Shown here one piece after another: positions 25,510 to 34,659 of a stretch of 64,000 nucleotides of DNA. The DNA is from Acinetobacter silvestris (GTDB lineage: Bacteria; Pseudomonadota; Gammaproteobacteria; Pseudomonadales; Moraxellaceae): positions 1 to 64,000 of the forward strand of contig NZ_NEGB01000006.1 of NCBI RefSeq assembly GCF_002135235.1, written 5' to 3'. The translations under genes and the position numbers were made by a program. Every line of letters starts with the position of its first letter. The first letter of the stretch is position 1. The notes under the pieces are model-generated. The model saw only the letters and a program-made list of their open reading frames with translations, had not been told where the DNA came from and made no database searches.

Positions 25510-25536
25510 TTACGAAAAGTTTAATTTAATCTATTT

Positions 25537-25556
25537 TTTAGAGTAAATACTCTAAA
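25537..25556. promoter_or_regulatory. Palindromic operator candidate for the TetR regulator
   Basis: TTTAGAGTA AA TACTCTAAA, perfect 9-base arms around two bases, between the divergent aldehyde dehydrogenase and tetR starts. TetR-family proteins bind such palindromes as dimers. Confidence 0.55.
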
Positions 25557-25575
25557 TAGTCAAGTCACTTTATGT

Positions 25576-25591
25576 GTTAGCGTATGCTAAC
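25576..25591. promoter_or_regulatory. Second palindromic operator candidate
   Basis: GTTAGC GTAT GCTAAC, a perfect palindrome 20 bases before the tetR start. Its sequence differs from the palindrome at 25537-25556, so the two sites may bind different proteins. Confidence 0.45.
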
Positions 25592-25611
25592 GGTTAAAAG
25601 ATGGTATTAGG

Positions 25612-26304
25612 ATGTCGAGCTCCAAAACATTGAAAACGAAAGATCGGATATTACAAATTAGCTTGCAGCTTTTTAATGAGCGTGGTGAGCGTTCAGTTAC
25701 GACCAACCATATTGCAGCTGAGTTGGGGATTAGCCCAGGCAATCTGTACTATCACTTTCGTAATAAACAAGAAATTATTAAAGAGTTAATGGAGCAGTAT
25801 CAAAAAGAAACTTTGGATATGCTGGCATTACCTGATGACCGACCAGTCAATGCAAATGATAAAATTCGCTATTTCCAAGTGCTGAGTAGCCAACTTTGGG
25901 AATATCGCTTTTTACATCGTGATGTTTATCATCTTGTCGAAAATAATGCTGATTTTAGAAAAATCTACCCACGATTTGCGGGTAAAGTGATGCAACAAGG
26001 GCAAAAAATTTATCATGCCTTTGTAGAAGCTGGATTAATGCAGATGACCTCTTCTGAAATTGAAGCATTAATTATTAATATTTGGATTGTACTAACCAAC
26101 TGGACTAACTTCTTATATATGTCTGGGCATTTGAGTGATTCCAATCATTTAGATGAAAAATGGATTTGGCTGGCATTGCGTCAGATGGTGTTCTTAGAAG
26201 GGGCTTATTTACGCGGTGAAAGTCGTGAAACCTATGAGCGCTTACTAGAGTCATTTGGCTCTTCCGAACTATTTGAAAGTTTATCGACCGCAAAAAATGA
26301 GTAA
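25612..26304 (+). CDS. TetR-family transcription regulator
   Basis: 230 residues. N-terminal helix-turn-helix: KDRILQISLQLFNERGERSVTTNHIAAELGISPGNLYYHFRNKQEII (about 10-56), with the diagnostic GNLYYHF. C-terminal ligand domain is helical. Start ATG 25612. Its only obvious target is the divergent aldehyde dehydrogenase gene and itself. The ligand is unknown; fatty acyl or aldehyde compounds are a guess from the neighbour. Confidence 0.9.
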   Translation: MSSSKTLKTKDRILQISLQLFNERGERSVTTNHIAAELGISPGNLYYHFRNKQEIIKELMEQYQKETLDMLALPDDRPVNANDKIRYFQVLSSQLWEYRFLHRDVYHLVENNADFRKIYPRFAGKVMQQGQKIYHAFVEAGLMQMTSSEIEALIINIWIVLTNWTNFLYMSGHLSDSNHLDEKWIWLALRQMVFLEGAYLRGESRETYERLLESFGSSELFESLSTAKNE

Positions 26305-26402
26305 AGTGTATTTGAACGTGAGGCAATTTTGAATCGCTTCTCAAAAAGGGTTAGAATACTTGGCTGTTTTTTTAATTTAACTTATAAGTGATATACAACA
26401 AC

Positions 26403-27269
26403 ATGAACATGACTACTGCCAACACAGCACGTTTACTGATTACTTGTGAAGACAAGCCCGGTATTGTGCAAGCCGTATCAAGCTTTTTGTATCATCAAGG
26501 CGCAAATATTACTGCACTTGATCAATATGCAACTGAAGCTCAGGGTGGGCGTTATTTCATGCGTGTTGAATTTGAATTGGATCATTTGCAAGCACGTAAA
26601 GATGCATTATTGCAAACTTTTGAGAGTAATGTCGCTGAACGTTATGCTATGCAATGGCGTATGGCATTGGTCAGCGATGTGAAAAAAGTCGGTATTTTGG
26701 TATCTCGAGTAGACCATGCTTTACTGGAGTTATTGTGGCGTCATGCACGTGGTGGTTTACCGTGTGAAATTACACAAGTGATTTCCAACCATGAGACTTT
26801 ACGTGAGTCGGTAGAAAATTTTGGTATTCCTTTTACCGTTGTTCCTGTCAATAAAGACAACAAAGAAGAAGCGTATGCCAAAATTGATGAACTGATGCAA
26901 GGCAATGACTTACTGGTACTTGCCCGTTATATGCAAATTTTGAGTGAAAACTTTGTACAAAAATGGCCAATGAAAGTCATTAATATTCATCATTCTTTTT
27001 TACCTGCTTTCGTTGGGGCGAATCCTTATAAGCAAGCACATGAAAAGGGTGTGAAATTGATTGGTGCGACTGCACATTATGTGACTACAGAGTTGGATCA
27101 AGGCCCAATTATTGAACAAGATGTCGAGCGTGTAAATCATGACTTTACCGTCGATCAGTTACGTGAACTTGGTCAAGATGTAGAACGAAATGTATTGGCA
27201 CGTGCTGTGAAATGGCATTTGGAAGACCGTATTATTGTTGATGGAAACAAGACTGTTATATTTCAATAA
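26403..27269 (+). CDS. purU: Formyltetrahydrofolate deformylase
   Basis: 288 residues from ATG 26403; upstream GTG 26388 has no ribosome site. N-terminal ACT domain: RLLITCEDKPGIVQAVSSFL (about 8-27). Catalytic formyl-THF hydrolase domain with KVGILVSRVDHALLELLWRH near 95, NIHHSFLPAFVGANPYKQA near 197 (His and Asn of the active site) and GATAHYVTTELDQGPIIEQ near 223 with catalytic Asp. It releases formate from 10-formyl-THF, feeding purine synthesis and balancing one-carbon units. Followed by a terminator. Confidence 0.95.
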   Translation: MNMTTANTARLLITCEDKPGIVQAVSSFLYHQGANITALDQYATEAQGGRYFMRVEFELDHLQARKDALLQTFESNVAERYAMQWRMALVSDVKKVGILVSRVDHALLELLWRHARGGLPCEITQVISNHETLRESVENFGIPFTVVPVNKDNKEEAYAKIDELMQGNDLLVLARYMQILSENFVQKWPMKVINIHHSFLPAFVGANPYKQAHEKGVKLIGATAHYVTTELDQGPIIEQDVERVNHDFTVDQLRELGQDVERNVLARAVKWHLEDRIIVDGNKTVIFQ

Positions 27270-27284
27270 GATGTAATTTTCACA

Positions 27285-27319
27285 TTAAAAAAGGGATGTT
27301 TTATACATCCCTTTTTTTA
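27285..27319 (+). terminator. Intrinsic terminator after purU
   Basis: AAAAAAGGGATGT TTTAT ACATCCCTTTTTTT, perfect stem with T tract. Confidence 0.9.
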
Positions 27320-27375
27320 TTTTCTATTTGGAAAAACGATGAAAAGCATTGAAAAAGTAGTTGTAAATGAAAACA

Positions 27376-27394
27376 CTTCTCATTTATAATTATC
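27376..27394 (+). promoter_or_regulatory. Possible Fur box upstream of tonB
   Basis: CTTCTCATTTATAATTATC matches the right half of the Fur consensus well (ATTATC) and the left half poorly, about 10 of 19 positions. It lies about 85 bases before tonB. Support is moderate: the downstream genes are iron-transport genes. Confidence 0.35.
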
Positions 27395-27476
27395 GGACTT
27401 TAATTGTTCGATCCGATGAGTCCGATTTACAAATCACTTTTTGTAGTCTATCTCTGGTTTAGGTATACAGATTCAT

Positions 27477-28301
27477 ATGAGTCAATCTTCCATAGCAAGT
27501 CTTCAATCTTCTCCCTCGATGAAGAAAACAGTGCTCACCGCTTTGTTGGCAGTCGTGATCGGTCATATGGGTGTACTTTGGGCGGTGAGTAATATGAAAG
27601 CACCTGAGCTCAAGCCAATTGAAAAAACGCCATTAAAAGTCAAATTTCTTAAACTTGTGGAAGATACTCCGCCACCGCCTGTTCCTCCTAAGCCGATTAA
27701 ACCTAAAGTACAACCTTCAAAGCCTAAAGTTGAACCAGTACTGCCAAAACCAGTTGTGAAACCGAAAGTTATTGCAACTACGACACCTAAAATCGATAAA
27801 AAGACCATTCAGCAAGATGATACACAAGAGAAGCTGAAACAAGAGAAGTTAAAACAAGAGCAACAGAAACTTGAAAATCAACGTGTTATTGATGAGCAAA
27901 AGCGTCTGGATCAAGTTAAAAAAGATCAAGCATTCAAAGATCAGCAGGCGAGAGAGCAAGCTGCACGTGACCAAGCGGCACGCGATCAGGCCGAGCGTGA
28001 CAAAGCTGAAAGTGATGCTAAAAATGCACCACGTAAGTTTAGTGCAGGAGATGTTTCGTGGGCGAGAAAACCACGTCTCTCTTTCACCAATAAAGATTTA
28101 GAAAATGCGAAAAGAACAGTTGTTGTGAATATTGTCGCTACAGCTGATGGAAAGATTACGAATGTAAAAGTGACTAAGTCGAGTGGTTTGACTGCTTTAG
28201 ATGATAAAGTTTTACGTGCAGTTCGTGGTGCTAAATTTGTAGCTTCTAAAGATGGTCGTGCAATTTATGGCGATTTACCTTTCGAATTAGAATTGAATTA
28301 A
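27477..28301 (+). CDS. tonB: TonB energy transducer
   Basis: 274 residues. One N-terminal membrane helix (TVLTALLAVVIGHMGVLWAV, about 18-37), a Pro-rich periplasmic stretch (PPPPVPPKPIKPKVQPSKPK, about 64-83), a Lys/Gln-rich coiled coil (about 110-180), and a C-terminal TonB fold: VNIVATADGKITNVKVTKSSGLTALDDKVLRAVRGAKFVAS near 220-260. It transmits the proton motive force from ExbB-ExbD to TonB-dependent receptors such as PiuA. The ribosome site is weak (AGG 13 bases before the ATG). First gene of tonB-exbB-exbD. Confidence 0.9.
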   Translation: MSQSSIASLQSSPSMKKTVLTALLAVVIGHMGVLWAVSNMKAPELKPIEKTPLKVKFLKLVEDTPPPPVPPKPIKPKVQPSKPKVEPVLPKPVVKPKVIATTTPKIDKKTIQQDDTQEKLKQEKLKQEQQKLENQRVIDEQKRLDQVKKDQAFKDQQAREQAARDQAARDQAERDKAESDAKNAPRKFSAGDVSWARKPRLSFTNKDLENAKRTVVVNIVATADGKITNVKVTKSSGLTALDDKVLRAVRGAKFVASKDGRAIYGDLPFELELN

Positions 28302-28331
28302 CCGGCTAACATATTAATTAGGAGTTCGAGT

Positions 28332-28955
28332 ATGAACTTTTCAGTTTATTGGCAACATGCAGATGCAGTCAGTAAAACACTGTACTTCGTGCTTTTGATC
28401 ATGTCTATTGCGACTTGGACGGTGTTTGTTCTTCGTTTGATGGGAACACGTCAATTGAAGCAGCAAGCTCAAGTGCATCTTGCTCAAGCGATTAGCAAGT
28501 TAAAAGCAAAACTTGTACCTTTAGCTTTTGAACAGCGTAAAGCTGTGGCAGAACAAGCACTTTTACGTCAAATTTCAGTAGAAAAATCTTCTGCTGAGAA
28601 AGGTGTTTCAGTTTTAGGAACGATTGCTTCTATTGCACCATTTGTCGGTTTATTTGGGACAGTGTGGGGGATTTTTCATGCGCTTGTTGCTGTTGGAAAA
28701 AGTGGGCAAGCGGGCCTAGCTCAAGTGGCAACCCCTGTGGGTGAAGCACTGATTATGACAGGTCTGGGTTTAGCGGTAGCGATTCCAGCCGTTCTAGCCT
28801 ATAACATTTGTGTACGTTTTAATCGTACCTTATCGAATGAATTGCAAGATCAAGCGCATGGTTTATTGATTGACACAATGTTGCAACAAGATTCATCCAC
28901 GCACACAGCTACAGCGAAGACCACTGAAAATGTTTTAGTTGGAGGTCAAGCTTAA
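28332..28955 (+). CDS. exbB: Biopolymer transporter ExbB
   Basis: 207 residues. Three membrane segments: TLYFVLLIMSIATWTVFVLR near 16-35, then the pair ASIAPFVGLFGTVWGIFHALVAVG (about 98-121) and ALIMTGLGLAVAIPAVLAYNI (about 139-159). The MotA/TolQ/ExbB signature is GLFGTVWGI with EALIMTGLGLAVAIPA. It forms the pentameric inner-membrane channel around ExbD. Its stop overlaps the exbD start (TAATG). Confidence 0.94.
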   Translation: MNFSVYWQHADAVSKTLYFVLLIMSIATWTVFVLRLMGTRQLKQQAQVHLAQAISKLKAKLVPLAFEQRKAVAEQALLRQISVEKSSAEKGVSVLGTIASIAPFVGLFGTVWGIFHALVAVGKSGQAGLAQVATPVGEALIMTGLGLAVAIPAVLAYNICVRFNRTLSNELQDQAHGLLIDTMLQQDSSTHTATAKTTENVLVGGQA

Positions 28956-29359
28956 TGGCTTTTCAATTGGGTGAAGACAACGATTCTGGCATGAATGAGA
29001 TGAATCTCATTCCGCTGATCGATATTATGTTGGTATTGATGATCATCTTTTTGGTGACAGCAACCGTTGCGAACCCATCAATACCATTAACCTTACCAAA
29101 AACTACAGCTGAAGTTGTAGAACCACCACCAGAAGCCATTACCATTAGTATTAATGAAAAAGGCGAAGTGGCTTGGAACAGTCAAATCATTAGTTTGGAT
29201 GAGTTGCAAAAGCGCTTTGATGAGGAAGGGCTAAAAGCAACTAAACCAGCAGTTCAGTTAAGAGCAGATAAAGACGCACGTTACGATACAGTGGCACAAG
29301 TCATGTCTCGTGCCAGTAAGGCTGGTTTAAATGATCTGGCGTTTCTGAGTGATAACTAA
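28955..29359 (+). CDS. exbD: Biopolymer transporter ExbD
   Basis: 134 residues. A short cytoplasmic head (MNEMNLIPLIDIMLVLMIIFLVTA, helix about 17-40) with the proton-carrying Asp in LIDIMLVLMIIF. The periplasmic domain follows, with a typical Pro-rich linker PPPEAITISINEKGEVAWN. Last gene of the motor operon, followed by a hairpin with T-rich end. Confidence 0.95.
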   Translation: MAFQLGEDNDSGMNEMNLIPLIDIMLVLMIIFLVTATVANPSIPLTLPKTTAEVVEPPPEAITISINEKGEVAWNSQIISLDELQKRFDEEGLKATKPAVQLRADKDARYDTVAQVMSRASKAGLNDLAFLSDN

Positions 29360-29424
29360 GTCAGATGGATAAAGCGAAAAAAAGCGATCCATTACTTTCT
29401 TTCTAGTAGAAAGTGTATAAAATG

Positions 29425-29484
29425 AAAGAAAGATGCAAGTATAACCTTTAATATCAATTTCTTATCTCGCATCTTTCTTTTTAT
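29425..29484 (+). terminator. Long-loop terminator-like hairpin after exbD
   Basis: AAAGAAAGATGC (29425-29436) pairs perfectly with GCATCTTTCTTT (29469-29480), 12 bases, with a 32-base loop and a short T stretch after. It probably ends the tonB-exbB-exbD transcript. Confidence 0.65.
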
Positions 29485-29974
29485 ATATGTATAAAATAAA
29501 TATATAAAAGCTATAATTCTTTCCAGGACTCCAAATGATCTAGAATTTTTTTAATAGCTAGCACAAACCCATTTTTGAGTTTTAAATTTCCAGAAGGCAT
29601 TGAAGAAAAGTAGATTAATACAAAGCTTGATAGCATAGCAATATACTGAGAGTGTGTTGTCATATTATAATGACAACACACATCATAGATTGTTAGTTCT
29701 CAACCTTAGGATATCTTTTTATCAAGTTAAAATATCAAAGTTAAATAAGAATAATTGATCATGATACTTAGTGTCCATTTGTACAGAAATATGCATTTTG
29801 GCTTATATTTGTGTAATTGAGTTTTTATAATTTATATATTTTTTACTAGTAAAATTGATATGAAATTATTCTTTAAAGAATAAAAAAGATCCCAAGAAGG
29901 GATCTTTTTTATATGTTTTATATATATTACTTAACTAGTAATAAAAATTAGATCGCTTTTTTTATCTCTAAAGA
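29485..29974. other. Gene-free gap with a 12-bp hairpin
   Basis: 490 bases between the exbD terminator and msrA without a convincing coding ORF. It holds a perfect inverted repeat at 29652-29681, GTGTGTTGTCAT / ATGACAACACAC with a six-base ATTATA loop and no T tract, and a T-tracted stem at 29883-29911 that closes the msrA side. Base composition is very AT-rich. Confidence 0.6.
29883..29911. terminator. Intrinsic terminator after msrA (minus) / gap (plus)
   Basis: AAAAAAGATCCC AAGAA GGGATCTTTTTT, perfect stem with A and T on both sides. On the minus strand it lies about 60 bases after the msrA stop. Confidence 0.8.
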
Positions 29975-30493
29975 TTACCTCAATAGTTCTTGGAATTTAC
30001 TGCTTAACTTCAATAATTTTGGGGGGATAGAGAAATTACAATATCCTTGGGAAGGATTACGTGCATAAAAATTTTGATGATAATCTTCAGCAGGATAAAA
30101 GGTCGGAGCAGGGCTGAGTTCAGTCACGATATTTAAACCCTCTGTTTTTAACTGATTGATATACGCTTCTGCTTCCGTTTGCTGTTGAGCATTAAAGTAA
30201 TAAATCACTGAACGATATTGTGTTCCAATATCGTTGCCTTGCCGGTTTAAGGTCGTCGGATCGTGTGTTGCAAAAAAGACATCCAGTAGTTGTTTAAAAT
30301 TAATTTGGCTGTCATCAAAATCAATCAAAATCACTTCGGCATGTCCGGTATTCCCTGTACAAATATCATCATAATTTGGATCTAAGGTATGACCACCGGC
30401 ATAACCACTGGTGACTTTTTCTACACCTTTAAGTTGTAAAAAAACTGATTCAGTACACCAAAAACATCCACCACCGAAGAGTGCTTGTTGCAT
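29975..30493 (-). CDS. msrA: Peptide-methionine (S)-S-oxide reductase MsrA
   Basis: 172 residues from ATG 30493; AAGGA ends 7 bases before it, and the extra 10 upstream codons lack a ribosome site. Active-site motif [15 protein letters not shown] (Cys near 10), then [25 protein letters not shown] near 33-53 and [22 protein letters not shown] near 78-99. Repairs the S-form of methionine sulfoxide in proteins using thioredoxin. It ends in Lys/Leu-rich residues. Confidence 0.95.
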   Translation of the reverse strand: MQQALFGGGCFWCTESVFLQLKGVEKVTSGYAGGHTLDPNYDDICTGNTGHAEVILIDFDDSQINFKQLLDVFFATHDPTTLNRQGNDIGTQYRSVIYYFNAQQQTEAEAYINQLKTEGLNIVTELSPAPTFYPAEDYHQNFYARNPSQGYCNFSIPPKLLKLSSKFQELLR

Positions 30494-30574
30494 TATAAAA
30501 TCCTTATTCTTTTGATCATTCAATAATATATAAACTTATGATGAAGTCATTATGTAATTTTATTTTTTATACGT

Positions 30575-30606
30575 AAAAAAGAGCCTGAAATTCAGGCCCT
30601 TTTTTA
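30575..30606 (-). terminator. Terminator of the META-domain gene
   Basis: AAAAAAGAGCCTGAA ATTCAGGCCCTTTTTT, stem with T tract on both strands, 8 bases from the META gene stop. Confidence 0.85.
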
Positions 30607-30613
30607 TGCTTAA

Positions 30614-31069
30614 TTAGCGAGGTTGCACGGTACTTCTGTATTTCAATACGACATTGCCATGGCGATCTAACAGTTTTAAAGTTTGCCCATAGACTTGATA
30701 TCCTGCAACTTGGCTCAGTGCTTCATTATATTTGCTAGAGAGTTCCATGGTTTCCATACACATCATTTTGGTTCCAGCCATTGGGCTAAAATTAATTTGA
30801 TTGCCTTTAACCACATAAGTTCCCATTAAACGGTTACAGCCATCTGTACCATTTACACGCATTTCATTTGAATTAAACTGAATGCTGGGCGCATTGGGTG
30901 CGTGAGGATCCATTTTATATTCAATAGCACCAATGTGCGTCATTACCCAGATTTTATTCTGTAGAAGTGCCAAATTTTGTTCTTGTTGTATTGTACTCGG
31001 CATAGAGGTACAACCTACAACGGCTAATGTTGATGAAATAAGTACAGTGGCAATCAGTTTTTTTAGCAT
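30614..31069 (-). CDS. META-domain lipoprotein (HslJ-like)
   Basis: 151 residues with a lipobox V-V-G-C at Cys20 (MLKKLIATVLISSTLAVVGC). META domain: KIWVMTHIGAIEYKMDPHAPNAPSIQF near 42, VNGTDGCNRLMGTYVVKGNQINFSPMAGTKMMCMETMEL near 72-110 (the G-C-N-R motif and MAGTKMMC typical of META), then QVYGQTLKLLDRHGNVVLKY. E. coli HslJ is a heat-shock META lipoprotein; this one may act in envelope stress. The signal peptide supports periplasmic or outer-membrane location. Single-gene unit. Confidence 0.85.
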   Translation of the reverse strand: MLKKLIATVLISSTLAVVGCTSMPSTIQQEQNLALLQNKIWVMTHIGAIEYKMDPHAPNAPSIQFNSNEMRVNGTDGCNRLMGTYVVKGNQINFSPMAGTKMMCMETMELSSKYNEALSQVAGYQVYGQTLKLLDRHGNVVLKYRSTVQPR

Positions 31070-31150
31070 GAGTGATCTCTATAGTGAATCTATTGCTACT
31101 ATCTAAACAAAAAAATAAGTAAATCGCTATGTCTAGAATGTATCTCTGCA

Positions 31151-32227
31151 TTATTTTTTAGAAGAAAGATTCTGTTGGACGACGGGTAAGCCCGTTCGAA
31201 TGATTTCCGAATAGCTTAAGCGATCTGTAGGTGGAGAAGACTTAAAGTTTTGTGTTTTAGGATTTACATGGGAGTATTGGTACCATTCTTTCATTGACCA
31301 TTGATGGCTAATTGCACCTAAATCATAGAGATAATTGGGTAAATAGCCAGAGGCAAGCAGTCGATAATCGGTTGGTAATTGTTGTGGTGAAATAGCTTGG
31401 ATCATATCGAAAACTATAGTGGTACAATTACTGGTGAGTGTGTTGTACCACTTCGGTTCTACACCTAACTCATCTGATTTTTTTAAATACTCTAAGAATA
31501 ATGCCTGCATTTCAGCTTTTGGCATTTTAATGGGGAAAAAATAAACCTGTTCGCCACGAATATTACTCCGCGTATAGACAATATCTTGTTCATCTGCTGC
31601 CACTAAACTGAGTTCAAATTTACGGAAGAAGCCGCCAAGGGCTGAAAAGCTTTCTGATTTTTCTTTACGAATTTCGATTGAAAAAACCAACGGTTTTTGG
31701 TCGGTAAAATCGAAGCTGACTAAGGTATGGGCAATTTGAGGCCCCATCCAATAGGAGGTGATGATATTGATACCACTGATATGCTCTAGGTTATAGCGAC
31801 GAGTATCCCAATGTTGATCAAATTTATCTTCGCTATACCAGGTGAAATTTCGAATATTATGTAGGGTGACAATATTGCCTTGTTTTTCATAGCTGAGTAA
31901 GCGTGCAACATCGGGACTCCAGTCTCGATCTTGCTGTGCTGGAATATTGAAATACCAAAATAAACTACCAATAAAAGCGAGGATGTAAATGAATAGATCT
32001 TTACGACGACTTAACCCGCTTTTACCAATGTAGATCCCTAAAATACTGAGTGAAAATATAATCCAAATCGCAAGCATGATTCGACTCAACAACCATCCCC
32101 CTGGTTGTTGAATCCATATTGCGAGGCAAAGCCAAATCGAAGAAAGAATTACCAATAAACTAATTAGGGAATGGAGTAGCCCCATTCCTAAAGCATGGAA
32201 GAATTCTTTTTTTCCAATGTTATGCAT
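31151..32227 (-). CDS. DUF4105 membrane protein
   Basis: 358 residues. Three or four N-terminal membrane helices (about 12-35, 42-62, 75-95), then a large periplasmic domain with NFTWYSEDKFDQHWDTRRYNLEHISGINIITSYWMGPQIAHTLVSF, plus LTSNCTTIVFDMIQAI near 268, where the C of NCTT is a papain-like Cys motif described for DUF4105. The family is uncharacterised; the Cys motif suggests a transglutaminase- or NlpC-like fold. About 80 bases upstream of the META lipoprotein gene on the same strand. Confidence 0.75.
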   Translation of the reverse strand: MHNIGKKEFFHALGMGLLHSLISLLVILSSIWLCLAIWIQQPGGWLLSRIMLAIWIIFSLSILGIYIGKSGLSRRKDLFIYILAFIGSLFWYFNIPAQQDRDWSPDVARLLSYEKQGNIVTLHNIRNFTWYSEDKFDQHWDTRRYNLEHISGINIITSYWMGPQIAHTLVSFDFTDQKPLVFSIEIRKEKSESFSALGGFFRKFELSLVAADEQDIVYTRSNIRGEQVYFFPIKMPKAEMQALFLEYLKKSDELGVEPKWYNTLTSNCTTIVFDMIQAISPQQLPTDYRLLASGYLPNYLYDLGAISHQWSMKEWYQYSHVNPKTQNFKSSPPTDRLSYSEIIRTGLPVVQQNLSSKK

Positions 32228-32259
32228 ATTGGGCTATTTTTGCTGAATAAGTTCTAGGC

Positions 32260-32772
32260 TTATTTTTGATAAGTGGCGAACTCAAAAGCAATCCCTGTTT
32301 TGTCATCATGGTGCGATTCACTAGTTATTTTTTTAAATTCGTGTGGAATTTCAGGGTAATGAGCATCACCTTGAACATCAAGCTGTACATGGGTCAATTC
32401 TAAACGATCAGTGATATCAATCGTCTGTTTAAAGATTTCTCCACCACCAATAATAAAAATTGACTCAGGTTTTTCGGATGCTTTGACATCAGGAATGGCT
32501 TGTTCTAAAGCGTCTTCAATACTATGTGCAACTTTAACCCCTTCAAATGTCCAGTTTGGATCTCGAGTAATGACCCAATTGACACGTTTAGGTAAGGCAC
32601 GACCCATCGATTCGAGGGTTTTTCGCCCCATCACCACCACACCACCTTGGGTGATTGCTTTAAAGTGTTTGAGGTCTGCTGAAATATGCCAAGGTAAATC
32701 ATTACCTTTACCAATGCAGCGTTGTTGATCCATTGCCACGACATGCACGATTTCGAAATTTTGATAGGCCAT
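32260..32772 (-). CDS. folA: Dihydrofolate reductase
   Basis: 170 residues. NADPH/folate signatures: VHVVAMDQQRCIGKGNDLPWHISADLKHFKAIT near 10-42, VVMGRKTLESMGRALPKRVNWVIT near 48-72, IGGGEIFKQTIDITDRLELTHV near 108-129. It reduces dihydrofolate for thymidylate and one-carbon pools; the trimethoprim target. Next to thyA, separated by about 80 bases, on the same strand. Confidence 0.96.
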   Translation of the reverse strand: MAYQNFEIVHVVAMDQQRCIGKGNDLPWHISADLKHFKAITQGGVVVMGRKTLESMGRALPKRVNWVITRDPNWTFEGVKVAHSIEDALEQAIPDVKASEKPESIFIIGGGEIFKQTIDITDRLELTHVQLDVQGDAHYPEIPHEFKKITSESHHDDKTGIAFEFATYQK

Positions 32773-32849
32773 AAGAAACTCTTTTTAACTCCTCTCAACA
32801 AGCAGATAGAATGGGGTGAAGAGAGGAGGATAAATATTAAATACGTATT

Positions 32850-33692
32850 TTAAACTGCGACAGGGGCTTTAATGGCAGGATGTGATTCATAGCCAATGAC
32901 TTCAATATCTTCAAATTTAAAATCAAAAATATCCGTAATTTCAGGATTGAGTTTTAATTGGCTCAACGTTAAAGGCTCACGACTGAGTTGTAATTGTGCT
33001 TGCTCAAAATGATTCACATACAGATGAGTGTCACCCCCTGTCCAAACAAAATCACCGACAGCCAGACCACAGACTTGTGCAATCATATGCGTCAGTAAGG
33101 CATAACTGGCAATATTAAATGGCACGCCTAGGAAAACATCTGCACTACGTTGATAGAGTTGACAAGAAAGCTTGCCATCTTGAACAAAGAATTGGAATAA
33201 TGTGTGACACGGTGGTAGTGCGACTTGTCCAGCTTCTTGAGGATTCCAACCCGATACGATTAAACGACGCGAATTAGGATTGGTTTTAATTTCATTAACC
33301 AACCATTGAATTTGATCAAAACCATCTTGCTCATACAAGCCATCTGCTTTTTTAGTTGCACCGAAATTACGCCATTGGTGACCATAAACAGGGCCGAGTT
33401 CACTTTCAGGACGGCCAAAACGCGCAGTTTGTTCTGCAGTAGCCCATTCATCCCAAATTGATACTTTGTTGTCCTTTAAGTATTGGACATTAGTATCACC
33501 TTTTAAAAACCACAATAGTTCAATGACGATAGAGCGGAAATGAACTTTTTTAGTCGTCAGTAAAGGAAAACCTTTAGCAAGATCAAAACGCATCTGATGA
33601 CCAAATACAGAACGTGTCCCTGTCCCTGTACGGTCGCCTTTATCGCCGCCGTTGTCGAGGATGTGTTGTAGAAGGTCTAAATACGCTTTCAT
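32850..33692 (-). CDS. thyA: Thymidylate synthase
   Basis: 280 residues. Catalytic Cys in [19 protein letters not shown] near 155, phosphate-binding [18 protein letters not shown] near 23, and [25 protein letters not shown] near 180. Makes dTMP from dUMP with methylene-THF. folA follows on the same strand, closing the dTMP cycle. Confidence 0.97.
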   Translation of the reverse strand: MKAYLDLLQHILDNGGDKGDRTGTGTRSVFGHQMRFDLAKGFPLLTTKKVHFRSIVIELLWFLKGDTNVQYLKDNKVSIWDEWATAEQTARFGRPESELGPVYGHQWRNFGATKKADGLYEQDGFDQIQWLVNEIKTNPNSRRLIVSGWNPQEAGQVALPPCHTLFQFFVQDGKLSCQLYQRSADVFLGVPFNIASYALLTHMIAQVCGLAVGDFVWTGGDTHLYVNHFEQAQLQLSREPLTLSQLKLNPEITDIFDFKFEDIEVIGYESHPAIKAPVAV

Positions 33693-33822
33693 AAAAATTC
33701 CAAATTAAGCTCTTAGCGACATTTGCTGTCGTTTAAAAAGGGCATGTCATATTCTCGATGAACCTAGCAGTTTATACTAATCTCTAGATATTTTTAATAG
33801 TACATAACAAGAGAGAATAACG

Positions 33823-34659
33823 ATGAATGTGAATTGGAATGATATTCCTGAGGCGATTCAGCCATATAAAGATAAAATTTTAATAACGGCTCAATCCAGT
33901 TTCGAAATGTCTTTAGTTTCTGATGAGCATTTGGCTTTATGGCAAAGTAAAGTCGGCGGGGAGCCCTATTTACCTTTGAAGCATCAATATCCTGTTGATT
34001 CAAATAATGTTCCACTTAAACTGCTGGCGCAAATTAATTTTGCAGAATTGCCTTTGCATCCAGATTTACCTACAAAAGGTATTTTACAGTTCTTCATTGG
34101 TGGTGATGATCTATATGGTGCTGATTTTGAAAAGGGGCAAAAACAGGAGGGATTCCGAGTTTTATTTTTTGATGATGTGATGCAAGAAAAAACTCAACTT
34201 CAGCAAGATTTTGCTCCCCATTTATCTCGATTTACAGATGAAGAGTACTGTTCACCACTTTCAGGTCAATATCGCATCGAATTTAAACCCGTTGTTCAAT
34301 ATATCAGTGTTGATGATTTTGCTTTTGGACAGAAAATTTTAGCTGTTGAACAGCTTTATGATTTTGAGGAAAAATTTGAGGGTGAAGATTTTTATGATGA
34401 ATGGTTAGAACCGTATTGTGAAAAATTCTCTGCAAATGGACATCGATTGTTGGGCTATCCTTACTTCACTCAATCTGATCCACGGGAGTATGAAAAAAAT
34501 ATTCAAGACTATGTCTTGTTATTACAAATTGATAGTGATGCGAATGAAGGCAACGATATTATGTGGGGCGATGTCGGTGTTGGTAACTTTTTCATTCATC
34601 CAGATGACTTAAAAAAACGTGACTTTTCAAGGGTTTTATACAACTGGGATTGTAGTTAA
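33823..34659 (+). CDS. YwqG/DUF1963 family protein
   Basis: 278 residues. Family layout: LWQSKVGGEPYLPLKHQYPVDSNNVPLKLLAQINFAELP near 43-80 (the DUF1963 'G-G-P..P' segment), LQFFIGGDDLYGADF, and the C-terminal GNDIMWGDVGVGNFFIHPDDLKKRDFSRVLYNWDCS. No signal peptide. Role unknown; some relatives lie near toxin-antitoxin and effector genes, but this does not prove function. Stand-alone gene with its own promoter. Confidence 0.75.
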   Translation: MNVNWNDIPEAIQPYKDKILITAQSSFEMSLVSDEHLALWQSKVGGEPYLPLKHQYPVDSNNVPLKLLAQINFAELPLHPDLPTKGILQFFIGGDDLYGADFEKGQKQEGFRVLFFDDVMQEKTQLQQDFAPHLSRFTDEEYCSPLSGQYRIEFKPVVQYISVDDFAFGQKILAVEQLYDFEEKFEGEDFYDEWLEPYCEKFSANGHRLLGYPYFTQSDPREYEKNIQDYVLLLQIDSDANEGNDIMWGDVGVGNFFIHPDDLKKRDFSRVLYNWDCS

